From Nyssa sinensis (Eukaryota > Streptophyta > Magnoliopsida > Cornales > Nyssaceae), in contig CM018036.1 of assembly GCA_008638375.1 (NCBI GenBank), positions 6,944,392-7,008,391 on the forward strand: a stretch of 64,000 nt of DNA. Reading direction: 5' to 3'. The notes below the pieces were generated by a model. That model did not search any database and was not told the origin of the DNA. It saw only the letters and a program-made list of their open reading frames with translations. Both the position numbers and the translations under genes were made by a program. Each line of letters starts with the position of its first letter. Position 1 is the first letter of the stretch. Positions 10,901 to 26,200 of the stretch are shown one piece after another.

Positions 10901-13900
10901 GGACATCTCCAGAAGAGGAGATTTTAGTTGACAAATTGTTGGTACATATTTCAAGACGAGGAAGAAACTGTTAATTGTGTGTTTCTTCATTGCACAGCAA
11001 CGAGAGAATTATCGTGCTTGTTCTTCTCTCTCTTTAGATGTACTTGGGCGATGCCACTATCGATGATGGAATTCTTAAAAATCCGGTGAAGAGCATGTTA
11101 AAGAGTCGTGTTAGGAAAGTTTGGGATATTGGGCCTCTTAGTTTTTTTTGGTGCTTGTGGTGCAAAAGAACAGTAGAATTTTTTCCGGGTTAAAGAATAG
11201 TTTTTTGAGATTGTTACATTTTGAGATTTCATATACTTACCATCTTGTATTGATTCTTTGGTAGTGTTTTTTCGGTCAGGCCGCCCCGCAGGGGGGGGGG
11301 GGGGGGGTAACCTCACTTTCTTTTGTAAATAGGTTCGCCCTCCTCACGCGGTCATTTTTATTAACAAATTATTTATCGAAAAAAAATTGTTGCTTTCTTC
11401 TTTTCACAAATTGTGCTCTCTTTCTCCTTCATTGCAAGCTTCATAAATTACGCCACAAAGTAAACCACCATCTTTCTTTTTTAAGTTCGCCACTACATTT
11501 TACTCCCAAAAAAATTACTCCTCCAGCCATATAAAATGAATTTTCTATGATTTAAGGTTAGGTTCTAGAATACTTGAGAACATATCGAGTACTTTGGATC
11601 TCCTAAATTTTTCCAGATATAGTTGTTAAGAGGAATTATATTTGAGGAATCTTGGGACTAAGCATGAGTTACTGGGACCTAAAGAATCATCAAAGCTTGA
11701 TGAGAAGAAAGAAAAATTACTATTGACCTTCCTGGTTTGTCTTAATGTCAGCACATTCTGTACATATTTTTCTTTTGGGTTGGCCATTTTGCGTATGATG
11801 AATGTTGCTTCATCCCTTTTATTGAAAATCTCAGGTTTCATTATGACTCAATCACTCAACACATGTAGCTTGGATTTTTATATTTTAGAATCCAAGTACG
11901 CACATTAAGTCTCTCAGTACATAATTCACAGGAAAAAAAGAAAAATTCGCAGGCACATAGGCGGAATGGAAGAAGAACATGTGATGCGAACATGCAAGAG
12001 GGAGTGAGATCTAAATAAAACCATATCTTGTAAATTTATTTCTGTCATGCTTTTAGTAATATCTAAAGAAAAAGAAATTTATGTCTTTAATTCTTAAGCT
12101 TTTCAATGTATATTAGCCCATCTGTATACATGAGTAAGAATGCATGTATGTATTAGTGCATGTGTGTGTGAAATTCCCATCATATTTTCATAAAGATCCT
12201 AAATAGCAAGATATATAAACAGGCCATCTAACCTGTGAATGTTGTGTCATGAGGTTGGGCAAGATTGCGTTCTTCGCCGTATGTAACTGCTCAACTAGCC
12301 CAGGAATGATTAACTTTGAAACTGCAAATGCCAGCGGAAGATCCTTTGCCGCATAACAAAGCAATTCTAGCTTATAATCTACAACCAAAATTTTGGTCTC
12401 ATCCAAAGCTGAAAGAACGCATATTAATTACTGTTAATATGAGTTAAAGACATTTAAGACCAATGATAAAGGAGTAATAAAAAATTTCATTTGCATCTGC
12501 TAAATACATAAAGGGACAAGGCAGCAATTATCTAATAATGAATTCAATACCAGGAAAATATTCAGCCATAGGCGCAGCGGCTTTTGATGAATTTTCTGAT
12601 CTATTAAGCAGGACAGTTACTTGTATTTTATCTGCATTCTAAGCAGAGAATCTTTTACAAAATTGCACACCAGGGGTCATAGAAAGTCAAGAAAATCATG
12701 GAATCATATAAGCAACTTATAATTTAATCATAAAAGCACCAACTGTTAGCTTGAGTAGTGTCTCCTGTGACTCCCGAAGGAGCAGTATTCAAGTCCTAAT
12801 TAGGACATGAGTGTGCTACATACTTACTAAGAAAACCAGAAATTAATCATAAAATAACCAAGCCATTCAAATTCAGGATAGATCTCAGTTAAACAAAATA
12901 ACGTCTCCAGAAATTTTTTATGAAATATACCTCCTCCATGGAAGTAAACGGCAAGATATCTTTACTTTTTGAACAAAAGTATCGACATGGTAAAACTTTT
13001 GCATCAGATTCTTGGGTGGTTTCAACTTTAAGCCTGGCATTTGAGAGATCTGTCTGGAAATCCAATTCTGCACTGCGAAGAATGACAGGTGGAAGTACTT
13101 CAGTTGAGGGTTCGTTTAATGTTTCTACCATGTATGAGACTTGTGGATCTCTAAACTTAGCAGCAACAGCATCAGTTGCACGCAAATACATATTCTCTGC
13201 ATCTGGAAACCACCAATAGTACTCAAAACAATCAAAAGTTGAAATAACTGTGATCCAGATTATATGAAGATAAGCAAGCCAAAAAAAATCAATGGCCTGA
13301 AATTTCCAGCGTGCTACTATTAATCCAGAAATTTACTAAAAGAAATTCAAAATTACAAAAAAATTAAAACAGATACTTAACCATGCTTGTACTTCAGTTA
13401 TATATTTAACAGTATTAAAAAAGACTTGTTCACGAGTTTTTTTTCTTTCTTGTTTTGACAAATACTTGTTTCTGAGTTTTATAATTCAAGTGAAAAAACG
13501 AGAGACAGAAAGAAAGAACTTTAGTATCACCATTATTTAAAACGTAAATTCCCAGGTCAAGAGTCGCTTCCAATTTACATCATAGTTAATGATTCCCATT
13601 TAAATTTGTAAGTAACTATCTAGTCCCTGCTACTAAATTAATGCTCATGGCAACCGACAGCTCGTGTCTGCTTGACTTCTCTAGGAAAAGAAGAGAGTAA
13701 AAAAAATATAACTATAATCTCTAACAGAGACTTTAATATTGTCATCTATGGTACTTCATGTGTTAGGCAGTAGCTCATGAACATCTGCTCCCCCACATTT
13801 TATAATATGGCAAGTGGAATATCTATGTTCTTAAACAAGCAACTAGAGCAGTACACGTACCACTCAAGTACATACTTTAGTGGGAATTAATTTGTTTTTC

Positions 13901-15375
13901 ATTTTTTCTTGTATATAATATGCTTATAATTTGTGTTACAAAAGTAACGTATTAATTATTTTGTTCTGAAACTAAGGCTAACTTGAGAAATAGAAGAGAA
14001 TCGGCTTAAAAATAAAAAGCTTTCCCCGCCAAATCATTTCACCAAAATAACAGCATAAATTGACTCTCAGAAGTGTAGGACTCACTAAAACCCTAAACTC
14101 AAATGCACAGCTCTCAGCAGTCATTAGCTATCCAGGCCTCTTTTATGTTCTCTATTATAATGTACTTGACAGAATGAAGATTTCTACTAACTCAATTGGA
14201 AGAGTCTGTCAGGTGGTGTACCACTGACATAGATTCATTTCATCAACACTGAGCCTTGTGACCTTTTTCACCTACTAGTCTACTTCATTCCTTTCTTTTT
14301 CTTTCGCCCCAAGTATTTGATTCAATAGCTTTTTTCTAACTTCCTCACCTATATCCCTTTTGTCATTGTTAATTGTTTGTCTACGGCATGAATAATCTCC
14401 AACCAGGCATTAATTTGACTAAAAACAAGTATTCACTGTTTCAAATGGAAGACAATATGAGAATTCAAAGCTCAAACCATCACATCAGCTCGTCCTTAAT
14501 TAAAACAGTCAATAGTTAAAATTTCCAAACATGTTAATTTTAAAGATTATATATGCATATACTGTTGTTGAGAGAAATTTAACAAGCAATATCGCCCACA
14601 CTTAATCATTAATGCCCAAGGCAAAAGCAAACCTCAACCACATTTGCCTATAATGAATTCAATTTATAGCATTCTATGAAGTTGCAAAGAAATTGAGAAC
14701 AAATAACGTACACTAAGAGAAAACTTACCTTTGGGATTGTTTACAGGATAATACATAGGCAATTTAATGGGGAGCTCGCATCGAAGTATACAGCCTCTTT
14801 CCCAAATGTACTTCTCAGGATTTGCTTCATACACAACAGAAGTAACAGACTCAATGCCATTCAAATCTCCCGATTTAGATACAAAGAACCGAACGTCTCC
14901 AGTGTTTGAATCCACAACTGCTCCAATCAATCTTTGATTTCCTAATTTCCCTCCATTATCATCACCAGAAAGAAGCTTCCTCATTTTTCCACAGGCATCG
15001 AAGACCTCACCGGGAATTTGTTCCGAATTAGAATCCTTTCCAACAATTAGCGCTCCAATTACATCGAAGCCTTTCAATAGCACTGTTCGAAGATCATCTG
15101 CACATAAATTACTCAATTGAATTAAGATAAATACTCACATCTACATGAGCGCACACGTTATTTAGATGATTTAAATTATAAGTACCTGACTCTTTGGAGT
15201 AATCTGGAGAGAATGGATTAGAGGATAGGGTGTGGATGCATCTGAAGGTGGATATAATTGTGAATGGAGGGAAAAAGGGCGATCCAATCAGCCATTGAAG
15301 GCCTGGTTCGTTCTTGGTGATCACCAGCTTACGACACAGAACTCGAACGCTTGCATTCTCGTTTTCATCCTCCAT
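7977..15375 (-). CDS. UFSP: Ufm1-specific protease (UFSP2 type), 5' nine coding exons; catalytic part not in window
   Basis: Peptidase family C78 enzymes process the Ufm1 precursor and remove Ufm1 from targets. Exons, all with GT-AG junctions and matching phases: 15375-15186, 15097-14729, 13202-12931, 12638-12551, 12408-12233, 9554-9464, 8426-8301, 8197-8150, 8053-7977. Together they give 479 codons without a stop. Recognisable plant UFSP blocks are [75 protein letters not shown] and [18 protein letters not shown]. In the family the catalytic Cys box (GWGCAYRS) follows DDS directly. It should start the next exon, but no such sequence occurs between 7976 and the gypsy LTR, so it must lie beyond the retroelement or be lost. 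Reading through the donor at 7976 meets a stop near 7920. Assignment is firm; whether the gene is functional is open. Confidence 0.9.
10320..11395 (+). mobile_element. LINE 3' relic in a UFSP intron, antisense to the gene
   Basis: The plus strand encodes broken pieces of the C-terminal part of plant LINE ORF2: a GKWLW-like block and [12 protein letters not shown] near 10330-10440, [14 protein letters not shown] with FAWLWHREKF near 10815-10890, and a Cys/His-poor remnant of the zf-RVT region near 10950-11050. Frameshifts and stops are frequent. The 3' end near 11380-11395 has an A-rich tail after TTATCG. It lies in the 2.7-kb intron between UFSP exons 5 and 6 (9555-12232). Confidence 0.75.
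11290..11308 (+). repeat. Poly(G) tract
   Basis: A run of about 18 G follows CCGCCCCGCA inside the LINE relic. It is the only long G run in the window and is a likely place for length error. Confidence 0.9.
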
Positions 15376-15539
15376 GGAGTGGACTCTTACTTCGATGAAT
15401 TGACTTGAAGCTTCCTTTCTCAGTTCTCGCTGCGACGAACGAATCGAGTTTGGTTACTTACTCACTGGGGGATTTTTGCAGGAGATGAGGTGCCTGGACA
15501 CAGGAGCGGGCAATCCGATTTGAGGATAGAAACGAGTAT

Positions 15540-18249
15540 AGAGTCCGGTTGAATGTATCCGATGGGACCCGATCAGTTCCTTTTTTTCATTTTTTTCATT
15601 TCTTTTGGAAAAATACTAAAGAACTCTAAATTAAAGTTTTAGATTCAAAAAATTAATGATATATTTTTTTTAAAGAAGAAATTTTATTATTAATTTTAAA
15701 ATATAAAATTAGATATAATATAAAAAAAATTAATTGTAAATTTTATCTTAATATTATTATAAAATATTATTAATTAGACTAAAAAATCATCTTTAAAATA
15801 TATATTTTTTAAAACACTAAATAGTTTATCAAATAAGTTCTTCAAATCACAAAAAAAAAGAAGTAACATCTTTTATTTATTTAAAAATCCTAAAAAATAA
15901 ATTTTCATGCATAAAATATTATAATTTTTTTTAATTGGAGAATTTATTTTATATACTTTTTAGTTTTTTTTGTTTCTAAAATATACTTTCAAGACTATTT
16001 TGATCTAATTAGTAATATTTTTTTAATGGTATTAAGATGTAAATTAATAGTTGATTTTTTGTATTAAAAAATTATTCTTTAAATCTTTTAGATTGACAAA
16101 ATAAAAGGTAAATTATACTAATCTCCTTTGAAATTTCTAAAATTATACTGATTTTTCTTATTTTACATGACAATATATAAATACCTTATCCAGTCAAATT
16201 TTTTTCTAAAATAACAAAATTGTCCCTTTCATATCTTTTTTTATCAATTTTTTAATTTTGACTATTTTCTTGTTTTTTTTTCATTTTTCAAATAAATATT
16301 GATTAAAACTTTAAATTTATTTTTATATAAAATAAAAATAAGTTAGAGAAAATTGGTTAAAATTGAAAAACTACCAAAAATAAAATAAAACAAGAAAGGT
16401 GGTTTTATCATTTTGATCAACAAATTTGACTGGAGGAAATATTTGCATATTGTCAAGTAAAGTCTGAGAAGTCAGTGTAATTTATCCAAAAATATATTAA
16501 AAATTTTTTGGATTGAAAATTTTATTTTAGAAACTTTTTAATATTTCCTCCCTTTTTTATTCATATTCGAATATGTTAAATATGAGATATCCTTAATCCA
16601 ATCTGATTTAATAATTTAGAATTAATTAAAAAAATAATATTTTAAAACACTAAAATCTATTAATTCATTTTTTTCATCAATAACTGTATTATTTATGTAC
16701 TTTAATAATCTGTTGATATATTCATTCAATCAATACACACACATATAACATTAATGAATCATGCAAAAAGTTTATAAATTAAAAATATATATATATATAA
16801 TAGAAATTATAAACTATATATGTTATCTCATCAAGTCTATAAGATTACTATATTCTATATATCTGATTTGTGTAACTTATATAATTAGCGAATTCGAATT
16901 GGGTTATGAATAGAAAAAATACATACCAAAATTGAATATGAAACATAAATTAATTCATTGACAGACTCGTTTGAATTTTAACACTCAGTATTTTGAAAAT
17001 AGAAAAAGACTGTCAAATTCTTTGAAAATCTTAATTCAATTCTATGAACCTTAATTCAATTTAACCATAGGTCAAAATTTCTATAGTTTCATTTATCTTA
17101 TCTTTTGACATTGTGAGATTGGAAGTGTTTGAAATTAAAAGCAAGTTAGATCAAAATTAGAATACTTTATCTCTTATTTTAACTAATTGTAGTTCAAGAA
17201 CCTAAATTTCAACTTGTGCATTTACATAATAGGCTGTCTAGAAATTCTTCTAAATATTCATGTCAAGTTTATTTTCATTAAGTTATCTAGTTTTTGAAGA
17301 GAAAAAAAAACATCTTCTTTTTTAATTTTGTTCAAGCTTTAAATGTATTTAAGAACAAGTGCAAACCATGAAAAATACTTATCAAACATTATAACATTTA
17401 AAACCTTTTTCCCAGAGAGATCTAGGATTTAAACAGCTAGCATTTGGGTGTGCATGCTGAATTGATATTTCTCTTCTCAATTAAAATCACAGTAGTCGCC
17501 TCATTTAATATGTTATGAGATTTATATGAAATTTATTATAAAATTAAAATTATAAAAACTGTCATGTTTGACAAGTTCATGAAAACTAATAAGGTGCCTG
17601 CATGCACATCGAGCCTACTTTGTTAATGTTAATGAAATAAGGGCATCCTGAGAACTAATCTTAAATTCAAATTTAAATTTGAGTCAAAATCTTAAAAAAA
17701 TCTATCTAACATTAAACTCAAATCTCAGTATTAAATTTATTTTTATTCAAATTTAAACTCAAATTTACAAAATATTATTCATAAATTCAAATTTACGATA
17801 ATTCATAAATTATGAAAAGTATCAAAACTCAAATGAAATATTTACTTAAATTTAAATATCACTTTAAATCGAAGATGGCCTAAGCTTAGTTCCTATTTTG
17901 CATTCTCCTAGCCAAATCCAAATTTAAGTTTAATTTTTAACTACCACATATGCTTCGACTTGCTTTTAAACGCTTTATCTTGTGTAAAAAGCGTATGCGT
18001 ACTGAGGCCTTGTACATTACAAGTGCCCCTTTATAGACCAAGAGAAAGAGCTTACATTACTAAGACTGGTACAAAACTCAACCCCCACCCCATAACAAAA
18101 TGCAACCACGAGGGCAACAAAGCCTCTTCTAGGCCATAACAATCAAAACTAACCACAACGAAAATATAGCATCTTCCAAGGATACGACTGAACCATAAAA
18201 AAGGACCCACCAAAAATTGCACCGACTAGCCCTCGTCATCTTGTCTTTC
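15540..18249. other. AT-rich spacer between UFSP and SAHH
   Basis: No convincing gene on either strand. It holds a foldback MITE (16107-16487) inserted into a second dispersed repeat (about 15990-16560), a short AT microsatellite near 16780, and a stretch rich in AATTTAAATT-type words (17660-17870). The UFSP promoter should be at its left end and the SAHH 3' UTR at its right end. Confidence 0.7.
16107..16487. mobile_element. Foldback MITE with arms of about 190 bp
   Basis: The two halves are imperfect reverse complements along almost their whole length. The left end reads GGTAAATTATACTAATCTCC and the reverse complement of the right end reads GGATAAATTACACTGACTTC. Deeper matches include TACATGACAATATATAAATA against TACTTGACAATATGCAAATA, and CCAGTCAAATTT in both arms. 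No coding capacity. Target-site duplication is ambiguous because both flanks are A-rich. Confidence 0.8.
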
Positions 18250-21138
<2,889 letters not shown>

Positions 21139-23215
21139 TGTTTTGTTGATGCTAGGGTTTTAGGTTTGGAAAGAGTGGAGACAACAGAAGACTGGAGTCG
21201 AAGGACTTATCTAAAGAAACGAGGTGGTGCTTACATTGGACAAGACTCCTAAGAAGTGTAGATTTCGCAGGACGATGTCGTTCGACTATTTGCAAAGGGA
21301 TGGAAATGCGTGTGAATGCACCTCGGATTCGTCCCGCTCTATTTTGAATGGAATGGATATGAAATGTTATAAACAAAATTGAAATGAAACTTTTAAAATT
21401 TGATCAGGACGATGATCTCATTTTTTTATATATTAATTTTTTTATTTTTCATATAAAATTAATTTTATAATTTTTTATATTACATTCAGATTATTATTTT
21501 TTTTTTTTGCATTGACTATTTTGATAATAAAATTTTAATTTATTTATTAAATAATTTTCTTTAATTGGGTTAAAAAAAAGTATCAGAATTTGAAACAATG
21601 CGACATCGAGATGAATCCTTAAGCGAGATAGGATCAATGGTGAAAAATATAAATAAAATTGGAGTTGGGCTATGAGCACCTTGCTCAGAACTTACATCAT
21701 TGTCATTCCTACATCCAAAGATAAAAGAACTGTCGATTATGGTCACCTCAAAATTTTGCAAAAATAAAATTTATTTGTAATTTTTTCTCTAGTTTTAAAA
21801 ATAAAATATTAAGAGATTTTTCTTTGAAAATTTTGCAAAATTAAAAAATTAAATATAAATTCTCTTCCAATTTTGAGAAAAAAAATTCTTTAAAATCTTT
21901 TGCCTGGTGTAAAAAAAAAAAAAAAAAAAACCTCTCTTCTATAATTTTTTTTTTTAAAAAAAATTCTTTCTCCACTATTTTTTTTTTTTTTATTAATTCT
22001 GACTCCAACCTGATCACGTCAATGGAGAAAAGTGTTTTGGCATATTGGATGAGACCAAGGATGGTCGGCGCTTATTGAGTGAAATAAAAAGTTAAAAGTA
22101 ACCAAAAAAATTTATGACAATGCATATTAAAATTTAACATATAAAATAAATAGTACTATTTTATTAATATAATATAAAATAATACTATATTTATCTTAAC
22201 ATTTTATCTGTTAACGTGACTGTTTAAGTACTAATGAATTCAACATTTTAATACTAGTAAATTCAATTTCTTAGTATTAGTTATGTCCGATAAGTTCAAA
22301 AAACTTAATGGACAAACACTCGTATATACTAACAAATTTAATTGACTGATATCTAAACAATTACGTCAGTAAATAAGAAAATTTAATAAAATTTTATAAT
22401 AAAGATAATATTACTCTATATAATATGAACATATGAGATGAATCAAATTTGGATATCCATAATTACAAAATTTCTCTCTACAATCTTATTATACTCTTTA
22501 CTTTTTTTCCCTCTAAACCAACATTGACCAGGAAGCAATACTATATATTCACACATGAATCCTGGTTCACGTTAATTCACCAAAACGGCTATTTTGAAAT
22601 TGAGTACTTAATTTCTCACTCAAATGCAATAAACTGACCTCAATATTGGTATAACATTCTTTTTTAAAAATGAAAAAGATATTAAGAGTGAGATTTGGGG
22701 TTGAATCCAAGGAGAGAGAAGCTCAATAAAATACAATAAGAAGCTCAAGCTTGTCAAGGCTATATAACTTATTCCTTTCATCAAAATCAACTTAAATGGT
22801 AGCAGGTTCTATATAATATTTGCCTACCATCATTCCAGTTTACATGGGATCATTCAAAACATTAAAGGGCTAAAATAAATAGTTCCAATTCACTAAGCAA
22901 ATCAAGGAACAAATTTCATTTTTTTTTTAAGATATGAAATTATCCCAAAAACATTTTCCTTCAGTGCTTTGTTTTCAAATGCTTCAGGAATCATATCCTG
23001 CAATGACACTCAGATTCCACTGTAAGCTATACATATTACATTGCAAAATATGCAGAAACCAATAGAACAAGCATGATCATGAGGTCCACTACTATGTACT
23101 TGCATCACAATGTGCAATATATGAACATCTTTGAAGCACTTGCGCAATCACCATAGAATCTTGCCATCTATAGCATACTACAGAAATACTTAGCTGCAGT
23201 GCAAGGTAGAATCCA
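21139..23215. other. Spacer between SAHH and the STICHEL-like gene
   Basis: Contains the SAHH leader and promoter at the left and the 3' UTR of the STICHEL-like gene at the right. The middle (21400-22640) is AT-rich with poly(A) and poly(T) runs, for example about 20 A near 21911 and T runs near 21947 and 21979. I see no gene or clear repeat element in it. Confidence 0.7.
21153..21160 (-). promoter_or_regulatory. Telo-box in the SAHH leader
   Basis: AAACCCTA on the minus strand, about 15 bases upstream of the SAHH start codon. Telo-boxes are known in promoters and leaders of plant genes active in dividing cells. Function here is inferred only from the match. Confidence 0.45.
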
Positions 23216-26200
23216 CTATACCAAATGTGTTCTTTGTGGTTGATGCCTCATCTGCCAAGCCTGCAAGATCAATTCACAGTCCAATTTGTTTGTCACTTTC
23301 AATTTTCAGATGAAGATAAATTGGACACTGAAGTACTTCATAAAAAAGCACAAAATTCTTTTGTGGTTAATTAAAGGGCCATGTTAAACACAGACTGCAG
23401 TCTTCCATAGTTCTATTTGGCATTTTAGCAGTAGACTGCAGTCATTCACTAAAGTCCACGCTGAAGCACTACATCGTTCTTATTCTGCAGTCTGAGCAGT
23501 GGACAAATAAGGTGGACCATTGGAATATAACATACATTCCAGCCATTAGAGTTTCTATTTCAACTAATATCTCCAGGAACATACATATGGTTGCAGAATT
23601 GTTACCTTCCTAAAGGGAAATGTGGGGGTTCTCCAACAATGCACCTTTGAATCCATCATTGGTCTGCCAAAAGATACATAAAGAAAGCAAAATAATGATG
23701 TTCAATATATATTTATGTACACTGCAAAGAACAAGAGAAAAAATTTGCTGGCTTTAGATAACCTTTCAGGTGATTGCTTAGTAGCAGTGGCATAATGTTT
23801 CTCAATTTGAGAAGGCTTGACACTGGCATGACATTAGGGTGCTCATAGTGCTTGCAATAAGGAAAAGTCTCAGGTGATTGTAAAGTGGCAAGAGTGGCAA
23901 AAGCAGGGTGGGATAGTATTTTCATAAATTACTACATAACCAAAAGAGGGAAAAAAACTGCAGAATTTTGCATTAGCTGTAGCTTGTATATCATTGAACA
24001 TCATATGAATTGATTCATCTAGTTACCATATGAAACAATGAATGAAGTCTGTGATAAATATTAAGTGAAGCTGCCAGTACCACAACAAAAGAAAAAAACA
24101 TAGATATTGCACACAGAGGCCAAGGTATACTTTTAGTTACACCATCCAATTACAGAAATAACAGAGCCCCCAAAATTCTTTTCTTATGACACCATATCAT
24201 GGATCCTGGCAGCACCATATACACTAAAGTCAATATATTAATAATAACTATCCTATGCAGTCAATATACCAGATGGTTAATGAACACTGTTCTAAAGGTC
24301 ATCCAAATTCTAAACACTTTCGATGAGCAGACAGCAAATTCGCATAGATAAAACATTCCCTGATGTTCACTTTTAAGGAATCTCTGATTCATCATCTAAA
24401 ATAAAACAAACATTCTAGGACACCGTTGTAGTGCAACCCCTCTTGAGATCCTCACCATAAATTCATGCTCTCTTTTTTTGCTGAGCACCATAGATTCATA
24501 ATCTTAACTGCAGCAAACAGTCAGAATTAGGACAGCCCTATCCATGTAGCCCTTCCAAAAACGTCATGACAAGTTATACAGCACAGATTGATGAATGTTT
24601 AACCATCAAGCTTACGAACAAGGCTTCACATTGATGATCTCATGTGTAAGCCCAAAAAACTCTACCCCTATTCCTTCTTTGGACTTCTACCCATTAGGCT
24701 CAGATCACATTTCTTAATGGGCTACAATAAATCAGAGACTAAATGAAGTCTGCACATATTTTCAATCACAGTGTGTGTAACCTAATATGACTCGGATGTT
24801 GACACGTGGCAACCCTGGAAGGTTTGGGTGAAGTACAGCAAGCCCGCCCGATTTGCATATTAGCCGATCAAGAAATGACTAAGATCGGTTTGACTCAATA
24901 CTTAAAAAGTTAGTCGCTCAGGGGACATATAGATCAGACGAGCAACAAATTATAGCTGATAAGCTAAGATGATAAGATCGGGCAAGTGAAAATAAAGGAA
25001 AATGTGCCCACAACCCATGATGAGACCATAATAGCAGATGAGGCAACATGCCTCAGGTAGTGGATGTGACTCAGAGACACTTGGCAAGTCCAAAGAAGCT
25101 GTACACATTCAAGTGTTGCTTCAACCATAATGACATGTGGTGGCATGGAAGAATCAGAAATATAGACTTGCTTGCCCAATCTGCCAGGTTCAGGAGTGGT
25201 AAGACCAACATTATGGAAAGTAGAGCGGGGAAGGATCGGTCTTAAGGGTTAAACTAAGACTGACCGCAAAACAGTCGTCATCAGTTAAATCAAGGAAACA
25301 TGCTCACAAAGAGGATATGGAAAACGAGGTGTATGGCTTCAGAGAAAGGGTGATTACCAGAGTACAACTGTCAAGATCATGAAAGCGCAGTTATGCATAC
25401 CGAGCATGAAAGCGCAGTTATGCAACCACCCAATTTCCCTCTATATAATGGTGTCAAAGAAGAAGGGGCACCACCACAAAACCAGAATGCTGCACATTTT
25501 CGTCTCTTTTGTCTTAATCCTAGCAGTGGCTTAGTTTTAACTTTAGCAATAGCATAGTTAGTAGCGGTTCATTTCCTGATTACAGTTTCTTGTTGCAGTA
25601 ACCAGCTAGCAAGCGTTAGTCTTTCAGTAACCAGTAGTGAGTCATCCCATCCTTTGCTCTGCAAGCACCATTATTGTAATTCAAAGTTACAAATTGAAGC
25701 AATGGAAGGAAGCAATGTTAATGCTCACTGTTTACGGTATTTCTGCTTTCACTGATTGCAGTTGACAGGTCTTGTGGTAAAATTATTGCATTAATTCTAT
25801 AACAGTTCTTCATTATAGTAAAGTGTTGCTTTGACCAATTTTAAAGTCTTCCTTGTTGAGGCGAAAAGAACCTCAAAGAAACTGTTCATCTTCCCAACAG
25901 TTGGCTGACCAGACTGAACTAGAAAAACAGGGATAGTTTGGCAGAACTCATACATCAAGTCCAATTGGACTCTGGCATGCCGGACACACATATTTTAGCC
26001 AAACACATGATATGTACATTTCACAAAAGAAAGGAACTAATCAAGAAAAAGGGGCCAGGAAACCACTTACACAACCTCATCTCTGGAGCAGTTATTGTAA
26101 TTGTTAGAGCTGCTGCGGAAAACACAAGGATCATGATCATTGGCATGGAAGTAGGTTTCAGAAGTTTTTCCAGGGATAGACGGTGCAAGGTTGTTTTGAG

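Noticed and set aside
17638..17882. Possible MITE with AGGGCATC and GATGGCCT ends
   Set aside because: The ends look like a common plant MITE type, but the flanking octamers do not match and the interior is only AT-rich words.
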